Of a stretch of DNA of 64,000 bases, positions 44,427-55,211 are shown piece by piece. The position numbers and the translations under genes were made by a program. The stretch lies in contig NC_134545.1 in NCBI RefSeq assembly GCF_050624435.1, forward strand, positions 82,843,563-82,907,562. The letters run 5' to 3'. This stretch comes from Tenrec ecaudatus (Eukaryota > Chordata > Mammalia > Afrosoricida > Tenrecidae). Positions within the stretch are counted from its first letter, which is position 1. Every line of letters starts with the position of its first letter. A model generated the notes under the pieces. It did no database searches and had not been told where the DNA came from. It saw only the letters and a list, made by a program, of their open reading frames with translations.

Positions 44427-44505
44427 AGGGTTTCATAAAGCTCATTGAAAAATAGAATCGAAAGATAATGCATTTCCCCCACAAACTCTTTGAAGCCCCC
44501 ATATT
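44427..44505. mobile_element. Mariner-like MITE (palindromic)
   Basis: 'gagggtttcataaagctcat' at the left pairs imperfectly with 'actctttgaagcccccat' at the right, with 'aatagaatcgaaagataatg' between. This resembles a short mariner-derived palindrome found in many mammals ('gggcttcaaaaagttcatgg' type). Confidence 0.45.
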
Positions 44506-44507
44506 TT

Positions 44508-44566
44508 CATCCATCCATCCATCCATCCATCCATCCATCCATCCATCCACCCACCCACCCACCCAC
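44508..44566. repeat. (ATCC)n(ACCC)n microsatellite
   Basis: About ten ATCC units pass into about four ACCC units, directly beside the LTR that follows. Confidence 0.95.
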
Positions 44567-45047
44567 GTTAAGTTGGGCTCACTAGAGCAGCAAAACCAGA
44601 GATGCTTTTACGTGTTTGTCTATAGAAAGAGATTTATATTGAGAAATGATTTACATAGTTGTAGGAGTAGGTGAATCCAGTCCAGGCCAAGTTTTGTTCT
44701 CTTGACTCATGGAAGCTGACCAACAGAAAGCATGATGGCAAAACAGGAGGCGGTGGGGGGCACAAGGTGGGTGTCGAGGTCAGTGAATCAGAAGTCAGCT
44801 GATGGTAGTTTGCTGATGGTATCTGGGATTGGCAGATGACACGACAAGAGATTGAGGAATCAGATACAAGATCCAACTCCCGCAGAGGCAAAGGAGCAAA
44901 AAGGATTCAACTCTGCTTAGTTTCTTTCTTATACAAAAGGCCAACCCCCCAAGGAAGTGTCCTACGTCTTCAACGCTATCGATAGGTCAGACGCCACTCC
45001 TACCCTTACCCAGGAGTGTGTGGTTGACATATTCCTCCACCACCACA
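44566..45047 (-). mobile_element. ERVL-like LTR, diverged
   Basis: 'gttaagttgggctcactaga', 'gagatttatattgagaaatg', 'tagttgtaggagtaggtgaa', 'tccagtccaggccaagtttt' parallel 18790-18930. The far boundary is indistinct and no target duplication was found. Confidence 0.65.
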
Positions 45048-46354
45048 CCATCCATCCATTGCCTTTCGACCTATTTGTGACCATGCATACATTTGACCCT
45101 TCAATCGCAATTTATCACCTAAAGATACCTTCTATCTTTCCCTTTCCATATTTGTAAATCTCTTCTACAAAAGTGTGAATCCTGACTGGAGTCTGAAGAG
45201 ATGTACTTCTTTCTCATTGCCTCTATGTAACCAGTTTCTAGACAATGCCAGCTGCCTGAGTTCCCAGACTTCTCAGTCTGCTGTGACGTCCTGGGCCCTG
45301 GCCATGTGCCAGCCCCTCAGCTCTGCTGCTTTACTGCTTCTAGACATACTGCCATGTGTAAGGGACTGGGAGAGAGAATACAACACGAGGAGCAGGACTT
45401 GAGCAGTTTCCCCAGGCTCCTTGGTCTTGCTTTCCTCTGCTGTTAACAGGATCTAGGACCTTCCCCCTTGGGGTCACCCTTACTCACAGGCTATGCCAAA
45501 GGGACCTATTGTGATCCTACAGGGTTTCCATTCCATCCCTGCTATCTTCCCAGGGATTGCCTGGGGCGAGTGAAGGCATTGGTTGGTCAACAACTGGGAT
45601 GATCCTTTCTATCAAGGAATTGAGCTGAGGGTGGCAGACAGGCCAGGTGATGGAGCGGGGGCTGAAATGGAACGACATGGAGCACAGGCTGGGCCAGCCC
45701 CTGCAGCAACCTGCTTTGGTGGGCCCACAATGGAGGCTGATCTGATGGACCCAGGTTCCATGGGGCCTGAAGTGTAAATAAGTTGGGAATGTTCTTAAGG
45801 AACATCCTTAACATTCTTTTTTTTTTTTAAACCCTTAACATTCTTAAGGAAAAGAATATGACTACACAAGTCTGTCCTTTTTAGATGTCCTTAGAATCTT
45901 CCCATAACTATTTTATTTTCATTGGAGAGAGGGTCAACTTCTGATAGCCAAGAAGCTGGAACTCTGAGCATGAAGGCACCAACTGTGGGCAACGACCAGT
46001 TATTTTTCCTTCTCTCAAGTTGAGACAAATTCAGTTTCATGCTTTTGTTCCCAAAAAATGTTCCCTTTATCTAGACCACTGACTTACCAGATAGAGTTTG
46101 AGATTCTGTAGCAGTCATTGAAAAAGAACCAGCAAGTACAGTTTGGTATCACTACCCTAGGTTTGAGCCTGGGTCACAAAGATAAGATCCTGCTAAATCG
46201 AGTGTTGGAGTGTCCTCAGGCTTGCTGTGGATTTGCAATCTATCCAGGCCAAATAGCCTCAGTGCATCAGGAAAACGTCCCCAAAGCCAAGAGCAGCAGA
46301 TGTTGCTGGAAGTGAAAACCTCTCCTGCAGGAGGCGGTGGGATCCAGGTGAGCA
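45048..46354. other. Unassigned
   Basis: 1.3 kb with no recognised repeat or gene. A small repeat 'ccttaacattctt' occurs twice around a T-run at 45806-45850. Confidence 0.5.
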
Positions 46355-46465
46355 GAGGCATGCCATTCAGACCCTCAAGGTCAGCAGTCCGAACCTACCA
46401 GTTGCTGTGCAGGAGAAAGAGGCGGCTCTCTGCCCCCGTAAAGATTTACAGGCTGCCTAGAAGGA
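46355..46465 (+). mobile_element. AfroSINE fragment
   Basis: 'accctcaaggtcagcagtcc', 'gaacctaccagttgctgtgc', 'aggagaaagaggcggctctc', 'gtaaagatttacaggctgcc'. Confidence 0.75.
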
Positions 46466-48368
46466 TGTGCTACAGAGGACAGCACTAAACCTACAGGTTG
46501 GGGAGAGGGGCCGGCCTGCCACACCCATACAGAAGCAAACCAAGAAGGAAAAAGAGAGAGTGAGGGGCTAGACCCCATCCTGGCACACCAAGCCCTGAGG
46601 ATGACAGCCCTGCATGGAGCTGCTAAGGCACAGAGAGGACTGTGGGGCCAACAGCAACTTTAGACATGCTGTCCCCTCACTGGAGCATGCCACTGCAGAG
46701 GACAATACTGGGGACGCACAGCGGGGAGTGATCCTGGTCTGACACACACACCCCTACCCCCAGTGAGGCAAACTGAGAAGGGAACATAACAGATCAGCAA
46801 CAGGAACAAAGCAAAGCCACAAAACCCCCGAGGAGCCCCCCATGTCCCCGTATAGACTGGTGGGAGGTAGTGATAAAGGTCAGCAGACAGACCTAGAATT
46901 TTGTAGGCTTTTCTGGGTTTTTTTGGCTAGTTTTTCTTCTCTATTTATTTAATCATTTGTTTTCTTTTTGTTTTTTTTTTCCCTCTGTTCTTGTTATTTT
47001 TCCTACCTATAAAAGATAGGCATGGGAAGTAAACTGGAGGAGAAAGCAATGGGACCAAAGGTTCCAGAGGGACTTGGCGGGAGGAGGAGGTGGGGAAAGG
47101 GAGTGGTGAGCAAACAATGCCATAGACCGAGGAACAACTAGGGAATTAAAATCAACAGCGACGAGGGTGTTGGAACAACAGCAATCTAGCTGAGAGGCAT
47201 TACTAAGAGGCAGACGAAGGGTGAGAATGATGGTGGTACAGGAGCAAGGTAAAAGGAAACAGAGGAAAGCTCTAGGAAGCAAAGCTATGGAAAGAAGTAT
47301 AAACATAGGTGTGTACATACGTAAATATATTAATTCATAAATATAGAGGTATTGACCTATGTACATATATTTATATGGCAATACATTGAGGAAGTGGACA
47401 GACTTTGGCCTCTGCTCAAGCCCTCCCTTAACGCAAGAACACTTTGTTCTAACAAACTGGCATTCTGTGAGGCTCACCCTCCCAATACCATCACTGAAGC
47501 AAAGTGGTGAAGAAAGTTGATGGTGCCCGGCTATCAAAATATATAGCATCTAGGGTCTTAAAGGCTTGAAGATAAACAAGCCGTAAAGCAGCCATCTAGC
47601 AGAGAAGCAACAAGCCGACATGGAAGAAGCACACTAGCCTGTGCAATCACGAGTTGCCATCAGAATCAGATAATAGGAATCAGAATACTCCAAACAAAAC
47701 AAACCAACCAAAAAACATATTGTTGAAAACAGGGGGGATTGGAGCAAAGACCAAAACCCATTTGTAGACAATAGGACATCCCCTCAGAGAAGGGTCACAA
47801 GGAAGGGATGAGTCAACCAGGGCATAGCAGAGCATCAATAAAACACAATATTCCTCTGGTTCTTTGAGGCTTCCTGACCCCCCCACTATCATGACCCCAG
47901 TCCTGCCTTTCAGTTCTGGCTAGACCAGAGCATGTCCACTGGTACAGATAAGAGCTCACGACACATGGAATGCAGGTCAGTTAAACCCTCAGGAACAGAA
48001 ATGGGAGTAGTGATACCAGGAAGGTAGGGAGATGGTGGGGGGAGGAGGAGAGGAAGGGGGAACCAATTGCAATGATTGACACATAAACCATTACCCCCTG
48101 GGGGGTGAACAACAGAAACATAGGTGAAGGGAGACAGTGGTCAGTGAAAGAAAATAATAATAATGTATAATTTAATAATATAATCAAGGGTTCATGAGGG
48201 GGCGATTTGGGGTGGAGGAGGGAGGGAAAAAAGAGGAGCTGATACCAAAGAAAGTAAATGTTTAGAAAATTATGATGGCAACATATGTACAAATAAGCTT
48301 GATACAATTGATGTACGGATTGCTATAAGAGGTATAAGAGCCCCCAATAAAATGATCTTTAAAAAACT
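46466..48368 (+). mobile_element. L1 3' end, ~1.9 kb
   Basis: Same module order as 51357-53695: 'agagtgaggggctagacccc', 'gaggcaaactgagaagggaa', a T-rich stretch at 46905-46990, 'gtaaactggaggagaaagca', 'gcttgaagataaacaagccg', 'gaagcacactagcctgtgca', polypurine block at 48208-48235, 'gagcccccaataaaatgatc', then A-rich. One copy of the ~248-bp unit. No ORF2 coding is recognised at its 5' edge. Confidence 0.75.
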
Positions 48369-48455
48369 TACAGGAGAGACCCTCCTGTAACCCCCGGGTG
48401 CAGTAGGGACCTACAGGGTGGCTATGAGCAGGAACCAACTTGGTGGCAGTGCGCC
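48369..48455 (+). mobile_element. AfroSINE 3' end
   Basis: 'gtagggacctacagggtggc', 'tatgagcaggaaccaacttg', 'gtggcagtgcgccc'. Head absent; possibly the continuation of 46355-46465 split by the L1. Confidence 0.7.
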
Positions 48456-48716
48456 CTCATAGTGAGCTGCCACACCAGCAGGAGACCGTGTCCAGGAATC
48501 GGCCCCCTACCCAGCCGCACTGCCACATCCCTGTCAATGAGAGGGCAGCCTAGCAGAAGGGGTCCCAGTTCACTCCCCCATCGTCCTTAGTCTCATGACA
48601 AAGCAAGTTATAAGTGGCTCTGGGGACCTGGAAGGAAGGATATTGCAAAGTTATCATTGTTGGTGTTAAAGAGAAGAGTACCCACAATGTATGGGAGCAG
48701 GAAGAGCGTTTCCAGG
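48456..48716. other. Unassigned
   Basis: No recognised feature. Confidence 0.5.
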
Positions 48717-48724
48717 ATCTAGTC

Positions 48725-49210
48725 CAGTGGTTCTTAACTTGTGGGGTTGCGACCCCTTTGGGGTTCGAACCACCCTTTCATGCGGGTCACCTAAGACCAC
48801 TGGAAAACAGATTTCTGATGGTCTTAGGATCTGAGACACCACTCCTCTATCTGTCTCCAGGCGAGTCTGCCCACATGCAGATACACCCACATACGAGTAC
48901 CAGGCGTGAAGACTGTTACCCATGCTACACCATGCTTCCAGACAAAATTTCATTTAATTGTCATTAGAAATAAATAGTTCACAATATATAATTACATATT
49001 GTTTTTGTGATGAATCACTATGCTTTAATTATGTTCAATTTGTAACAATGAAATACATCCTGCATATCAGACATTTACATTACGGTTCATAACAGTAGCA
49101 AAATTACAGTGATGAAGTAGCAACAAAAATAATTTTATGATTGGGGGGGTCACCACAACATGAGGAACTGTATTAAAGGGTCGAGGCATTAGTAAGGTTG
49201 AGAACCACTG
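48725..49210 (-). mobile_element. SPIN hAT transposon, minus orientation (copy 5)
   Basis: Reverse complement of SPIN: 'ggggttgcgacccctttggg', 'ctgatggtcttaggatctga', 'gacaaaatttcatttaattg', 'aagtagcaacaaaaataatt', right end 'aaggttgagaaccactg'. 486 bp, near full length for the non-autonomous form. Flanks atctagtc and acctagtt agree at 6 of 8. Confidence 0.94.
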
Positions 49211-49218
49211 ACCTAGTT

Positions 49219-50229
49219 GGTCCCTGGCTCAAGTCCTAGCCCCGTGCTCAACAACTACACAAATCGCCCAATGTCCCTGTACACTGGGTGTCCTCTTGTC
49301 ATGAAATTAACACCAAAAGTCCTTTGGTTAGGTTTCTGGGGTGGTTTCCCTTGGTCCTTGCTCCTCAACGCTGAAAGATTTCATGGGGCAGAAGCACTTT
49401 TGCAAATCCAAGTAACTTTTATGAGGGAAAGGGAAGTTTCAGGTTTTACAGTTTCAGAAAGTACACACAATCCTGAACCACCAGAGGAAGCAAGCTCAGA
49501 GAGTGCGATCCGAGAGGCCCATGGGCAGTGCATGTGCACACAGGAGAGATCCCACCTGTGACCCAAAAGGTGCTGCCCATGGCTCTGCCTGCCAGCTCTT
49601 TATCCCCACTTGGGTGGAGGCATGGTTGAGGGTATTGGCCCATCTTAGTAGCTGAGTTCAGGCGCACCTGTTTGATGGTGCCTAATGTGGGTGTGCCCAG
49701 GTTGATCTCCACCTGGGCCTAGGAGACCTGGGTCTGAGCATGCTCAGTATTGGATGGTCCCCATGGGTGTCGAATGAGTGCCTGCTTTCTTTCCAACCCC
49801 CTTTTTGGGTGGCATGACCAGCTGATTTTTTGTTTAGCTTAGGCATTCAGTGGAGACAACCCCCCTTCATCCTTCGTCTTTCTACTTTGCACAATGACAA
49901 GGGCAGCTCTATGACCTCTAATACATTGTGTCTTGGGCTCAAGTCTGAGCACTGCTATTGTTTCATCAAATCCTTCAAACCTGCCATCTGGGTTAGGGAC
50001 TATCACGGCCACTCCATTGACAGGTGAGGGAAGTGAGGCGTGGACAGGTTAGATGGCTCTCTCAATGTCATTCAGCTAATTAATTGTCATTCTTATCACA
50101 GAGAGGCCTCAAGGTTTGTGCTCAAAGTTATGGCATTGACTTGGCTCAGGACCACTTCTCTAGTTTCAGAAGGCAATGAACCACTAACTAGGCAAAGTGG
50201 AGAGCTGGAGAACCCTTGGGGTTCTTGTA
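49219..50229. other. Unassigned
   Basis: No repeat recognised. 49820-50110 has MIR-like wording in places ('gtgagggaagtgaggcg') but is too weak to call. Confidence 0.45.
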
Positions 50230-50410
50230 TTGCTGTTGTTAGGGGCTGTCAAATTGGTTCTGACCCATATCAATCCTGTGAACAGCAGGGCCAAACCCTG
50301 CCCGGTCCTGCACCAGCCTCTCCATGGTTCCTGTGCTTACACCTCTTGCTGCAGCCACTGTGTCCCTCCATCTCGTCGAGGACCTACCCAAGACGACCTT
50401 CACTCACAAG
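50230..50410 (-). mobile_element. RTE LINE 3' end
   Basis: 'gctgttgttaggggctgtca', 'aattggttctgacccatatc', 'ctgcagccactgtgtccctc', 'catctcgtcgaggacctacc' parallel 30070-30220 in the same orientation. Confidence 0.8.
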
Positions 50411-50715
50411 TCTCTGGGAAAATCGGAGAACTTGTAAGGTGTAGGCAAAACAAACCTTAGACCCAGTAAGAGAGAAAGAGAAGCTTCTCAGCCCTTCAGG
50501 GGGGTGTCTTGGAATGTGAAGGGAAGGAAAAAAAATAACTACTCACTGTCGTTGATTCGGTTTCACAGCAACCCTTTAGGACAGCGAAGAACTTTCCCTG
50601 TGGGCTTCTTACTGGAGGAGAAAGAGCCTAGTCTTTCTCCCTCGGAGCACCTGGTGATTGATTTTGAACTGCTGACCTTGCAGTTAGCACCTCAATGTTG
50701 AACCCATTACACTAC

Positions 50716-51315
50716 TGTGAGGCAGAACCAGGAACGGGTGGGGCAGGCAAGTAGAGCAATACCTTGACAACAGTGCTCACCTGCCAGCAACAACTCCTGA
50801 TGATGGCCTGTGAAACCCTGACGCAGCAGATAGCATTGTTACATTGTTACTGATTCCAACTGCCCACCTGGCAGAACAGGCAGCTCTGATAGCATTGTTA
50901 CATTGTTGCTGATTCCAAGTGCCCACCTGGCAGAACAGGGAGCTCTGATAGCATTGTTACATTGTTGCTGATTCCAAGTGCCCACCTGGCAGAACAGGCA
51001 GCTCTGATAGCATTGTTACATTGTTGCTGATTCCAACTGCCCACCTGGCAGAACAGGGAGCTCTGATAGCATTGTTACATTGTTGCTGATTCCAACTGGC
51101 CATGTGGCAGAAGAGCCAAAGGGAAGTGGAAAATTCCCCAAACGGACCCTACCCCAGACCATTACTGTAAAACCCTTGCTCTGCCTCCTGGACAGCGTGA
51201 TTTCTCTGGCTCTGATTTAGGGACCTGTGAATTTCATCTTGGAACTCTGAAATAAACCTTTGAAACTGTTTTCTACCTTTGCCTTCGTTCCTTCTTTCCG
51301 TTGCCAAATCAACTC
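50716..51315 (+). mobile_element. Probable LTR (ERV1-like) with internal minisatellite
   Basis: A ~600-bp insertion into an AfroSINE. It starts tgtgaggcagaaccaggaac, carries aataaa at 51251-51256 followed by 'gttttctacctttgccttcg' and 'ttccttctttccgttgcc' (an R/U5-like pyrimidine-rich end), and ends near 'actca'. No clean target duplication was resolved and no retroviral genes are present, so LTR identity rests on layout. Confidence 0.6.
50829..51116. repeat. 59-bp minisatellite, ~4.9 copies
   Basis: Units start at 50829, 50888, 50947, 51006 and 51065, exactly 59 bp apart, each beginning gatagcattgttacattgtt. Adjacent units differ at only a few bases (agtg/actg, ggca/ggga), the last at more. 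Sits in the U3-like part of the probable LTR. Confidence 0.97.
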
Positions 51316-51356
51316 ACCACCACTAGGATTTCCTGGGAGGAAGGGAGGAAGGCCCC

Positions 51357-53695
51357 CCAGACCTCTCCACTGGTTCCCTACTCCACGCCAGCATGTTGCA
51401 TTCATATCTTGGAGCACTGGGTTGAAGTCTGATCCCTCTTTCCCTGTGGAGATAGAAACAATACCCTCCCCTTGGGTGGGTGGGTGCTCCAATCCCAACT
51501 ACTACGTGGACCCCTGCCCCTCCCCCCAGAAGAAAGTATTTCAAAGGACGGCATTGAATCTGCAGCTCCTGCAGAGGGACATATCTGTTCTGAGCACACG
51601 GGAGCAGATGAAGGGGGAGGAGGAGAGAGTGGAGCACATCCTGGCCCACCAGGCTGGGAGGATGATGTTCCCAATTAGAGCAGCCAGTCCACAGAGAGGA
51701 CCACATGGCCGGCCCCGCTATGAGACACTGATCCATAGCCCTACAGGGGACAACACTGGAGACACAGTGTGGGAATTGCGCCCGATCTGATCCCGCCACA
51801 CCGAGGCAAAACACTAAGGGGGTGCAACATAACAGCGAGGGAATGGACCGGCGAGGTGCCCAGGGAATGCTGAAGGTGGACTTTGGGGCCAGGGCATGGT
51901 GCCCCAACAGACTAGACTGGAAAATACTCCTAATGGCCAATAGTCCTTGAACTAACTATAAGCTTTTCTTTCTTGTTTTGTTTTTGTCATTGGTTTGTTG
52001 TATATTGTTGCTTGGTTTTGCTCTGTTTGTTTTTGTGCATGTTATTATCTCTGCAGGTCTGCTTAAATAAGATAGGCTGGATGAACAATCTGGAGGAGAA
52101 AACAATGGGACCAACAGTTCTGGGGGGACATGGGAGGGGGGGTGGGGGGAAAAGTAGTGGTGTTAATGAACCCAGGGACAAGGGAACAACAAGTGATCCA
52201 AATCGGTGGTGAGGAGGGTGTGAGAGGCCTGGTAGTGCGTGATCAAGAGTAATGTACCTAAGAGGAATTGCTGAAACCCAGGTGGGGACTGAGCATGATA
52301 GTGGGATGGGAGGAAAGTCAAAGGAAATAGAGGAAAGAGCTGGGAGGCAAAGGGCATTTATAGAGGTCTAGATAAAGACATGTACCTATGCAAATATATT
52401 TATATATGAGGATGGGGAAATAGATCTATGTGCATATATTTATAGGTTTAGTATTAAGGTAGCAGAAGGACATTGGGTCTCCACTCAAGTACTCCCTCAA
52501 TGCAAGAATACTTTCTTCTATTAAATTGGCATTTTATGATGCTCACCTTCCCGACACAACCACTGAAGACAAAGTGGGTGCATAAGCAAATGTGGTGAAG
52601 AAAGCTAATGGTGCCTGACTATCAAAAGATATAGTGTCTGGGGTCTTAAAAGCTTGAAGATAAACAAGCAGCCATCTAGCTCAGAAGCAACAAAGCCCAC
52701 ATGGAAGAAGCACACCAGCCTGTGTGATCACGAGGTGCCGAAGGGATCAGCTATCAGGCATCAAAGAACAAAAAATCATGTCATTGTGTGCTCACCTCCA
52801 TGATACAATCGCTGAAGTCAAATGGGTGCATAAGCAAATGTGTGGAAGAAAGCTGATGGTGCCTGGCTATCAAAAGATATAGTGTCTGGGTAGAAGGCTT
52901 GAAGGTAGACAAGCAGTCATCTAGCTTGAAGGTAGACAAGCGGTCATCTAGCTCAAAAGCAACGAAGCCTACATGGAAGAAATACACCAGCCTGTGCTGT
53001 ATGATCATGAGGTGTCGAAGGGATCAGGTATCAGGCATCTCAGGACAAAAAAATCTTATCATAGTGAATGGGAGTGCAGAGTGGAAACCCAAAGCTCATT
53101 TGTAGGCCATTGGATATCCCCTTACAGAAGGGTCTTGGGGAGGAGACAAGCCAGTCAGGGTGTGATGTAGCAACGATGAAACATAAACTTTCCTCTATTT
53201 CCTAAATGCTCCCCCCCACCAACTGTCATGATCCCAATTCTACCTTGCAAGTGTGACTTGACCAGAGGATGTACACTGGTGCAGATAGGAACTGGAAACA
53301 CAGGGAATCCAGGGCGGATGACCCTTCAGTACCAGTGGTGTGAGTGGCGATACTGAGAGGGTATAGGGAGGGTGGGTTGGAAAGGGCGAACTGATTACAA
53401 GGATCTACATGTGACCTCCTCCCTGGGGAATGGACAACAGAAAAATGGGTGGAGGGAGACATCGGACAGGGCAAGATAAGACAAAATAATAATTTTTAAA
53501 TTATCAAGGGTTCATGAGGGAGGAGGGAATGGGGAGGGAGGGGAAAAATGAGGGACTGATGCCAGGGGCTTAGCTGGTAAACAAATGTTTTGAGAATTAT
53601 GAGGGCAATGAATGTACAAATGTGCTTTACACAATTGATGTATGTGTGGATTGTGATAAGAGTTGTATGAGCCCCTAATACAATGATTTAAAACA
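51357..53695 (+). mobile_element. L1 3' end, ~2.3 kb (longest)
   Basis: Bounded by a possible target duplication 'aagggaggaaggcccc' (51341-51356) / 'aaagggaggaaggaccc' (53696-53711). Modules: 'gagagagtggagcacatcct', 'ggacaacactggagacacag', T-rich 51960-52010, 'gctatcaaaagatatagtgt' twice (52618 and 52866: the ~248-bp unit), a 27-bp duplication at 52893-52950, polypurine block 53517-53545, 'gagcccctaatacaatgatt'. No ORF2 protein is recognised; the 176-codon frame at 51260-51790 spans the insertion junction and is spurious. Confidence 0.72.
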
Positions 53696-53927
53696 AAGGG
53701 AGGAAGGACCCTAGAATTCTGGGACTTTCTCTTGTCCTAATGGGAGGATCCGTCTTCTCCACAGAGGGACTCAAAAGATCAGCACCACCCCCAAGAGGCA
53801 GCCCTCAGGAGCTTACTGAGCAGACTGGGCACTGAGGTTCTGTCAAGTTCAGGAAAAAGTGACCTGCCCACCCTTTAAAAACACATAACTGAAAGTCAAA
53901 TGCATTTGACCTCTACCTTTCAAACAT

Positions 53928-54142
53928 ACCCAACCCAACCCTAACCCAACCCAATGCAAGCACACCCAACCCAATCACACCCAACCCAATCCAACCCACT
54001 GCTGCTGAGTCAATTCTGACTCATAGTGACCCTGTATTGGGTTTCTGAGGCTGTAAATCTTTATGGAAGCAGGCAGCCCCATATTTAGTGAATTTGAATA
54101 GATGACCTTGTGGTTAACAGTCCCTGCATACCCACTAGGGTC
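53928..54142 (-). mobile_element. AfroSINE with CCAACCCAA-type tail
   Basis: Tail of irregular (aaccc/aaccca)n at 53928-53998, then 'gagtcaattctgactcatag', 'gggtttctgaggctgtaaat', 'gatgaccttgtggttaacag', 'atacccactagggtc'. Confidence 0.87.
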
Positions 54143-54504
54143 AAGAGTCATAACATAGCAATGGCTCCTAAATTCAAATAGGTGCATCATACTCAAAGAG
54201 CACCAGACAGCCTTGTATCTAACACCTTTAATCTTTGATTAATTGGAAAGACAATTTAGTGACCACGAAAAAAAGAAGTCTTACTGCAAAGAGTTATTTG
54301 CTTGGGGTTGTCCAGCCTCCTCCCTCTCCCCGTCAAGCACCTTTGCCTGAAAACATTCCCAAGCCAGGCAGATGGCCTTTTAGTGGCAGAGCCAGCGCTA
54401 GATACGTCTTCAGACTAACAGCTTAATCTGCAGAGCTGTTTTGCTCTCCCCCACTCACTTGTTGATAGAATCAGGTCAAATTAAATCTTCCTTAAATCTT
54501 AGCA
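54143..54504. other. Unassigned
   Basis: No recognised feature. Confidence 0.5.
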
Positions 54505-54870
54505 GCTCAACTCGTGGGTTATGGGTTGAGCTGCTAACCACAAGGGCAGCAGTTCGAAACCACTAGGCACTCCAGAGGGATTTTCACTCCTGTAATCATT
54601 TGCAGGAGCCCTGGTGGTGTGGTGGATATGCACTGGACTGTGATCTGAATCGTCAGCAGTCCGAAACCACTAGCTGTTCCCAGGGAGACGGACTGGGCTT
54701 TTGACTCTCATAAACGTTCCGGTCTTGGGAACCCACAGAGGGACATTCTGAGTCAGCAGTGACTCGATGGCAGTGAGCCTTTTGGAGGAAGGTTTACACT
54801 CTTAGAAACCCACAGGGCAGCTTTACTCTGTCTTGTAGGGTGACTACAAGTCAGAATAGACTCGATGGCT
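54505..54870 (+). mobile_element. AfroSINE (outer), interrupted
   Basis: Head 54505-54603 ('gttgagctgctaaccacaag', 'ggcagcagttcgaaaccact') and tail 54785-54870 ('cacagggcagctttactctg', 'gtagggtgactacaagtcag', 'aatagactcgatggctg') flank a second AfroSINE. Confidence 0.85.
54604..54784 (+). mobile_element. AfroSINE (inner), inserted in AfroSINE
   Basis: 'ggagccctggtggtgtggtg', 'gatatgcactggactgtgat', 'gtcagcagtccgaaaccact', 'gcagtgactcgatggcagtg'. Complete from the canonical 5' GGAGCCCTGG to its 3' end. Confidence 0.9.
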
Positions 54871-54894
54871 GGAATTACTGGAAATCTGCCTGGA

Positions 54895-55165
54895 CGCAGG
54901 GCAGCCAGAATGCTCCTTAGAAGTGAGGATGGGGAGACTTCATCTTACTGACTTTGGGCATGTTGTCAGGATGGGTCAGTACTTAGAGAAGGACATCAAG
55001 CTTGGTTATCACAAGAGGAAGGCTCTCAACAAGAAGGGTTGGCGCCGTGGCTGCAGCAGGGGGTCAACTCAGCAGCGACGTGAGGACGGTGCTGGACTGG
55101 GCAATGCTGTGTTCTGATGCCCATGGGATCGCGACGAGTCAGAACTGTCTCAACAACGACCACCA
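54895..55165 (+). mobile_element. RTE LINE 3' end
   Basis: 'ccagaatgctccttagaagt', reading 'MRMGRLHLTDFGHVVRMGQY' and 'LEKDIKLG' in one frame (C-terminal RTE block), then 'gaaggctctcaacaagaagg' and 'cgcgacgagtcagaactgtc'. Ends close to the next L1. Confidence 0.85.
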
Positions 55166-55211
55166 GCTCACCACCCGACACCTGCCCCATTTCTCCTTGT
55201 GCTGCAATGAT

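Larger units (their letters stand above)
50530..51335 (-). mobile_element. AfroSINE split by an LTR
   Basis: 3' side 50530-50715 ('gttgattcggtttcacagca', 'gcacctggtgattgattttg', 'gctgaccttgcagttagcac', 'aacccattacactac'). The missing 5' terminus 'caccactaggatttcc' appears at 51313-51332, after the LTR. Confidence 0.78.

Noticed and set aside
50829-51116. Regularly spaced repeats resembling a CRISPR array
   Set aside because: Units are contiguous 59-mers without unique spacers, in a mammalian context: a minisatellite.
51260-51790. 176-codon open frame
   Set aside because: Runs across the LTR/SINE/L1 junctions, so it cannot be an ancestral gene.
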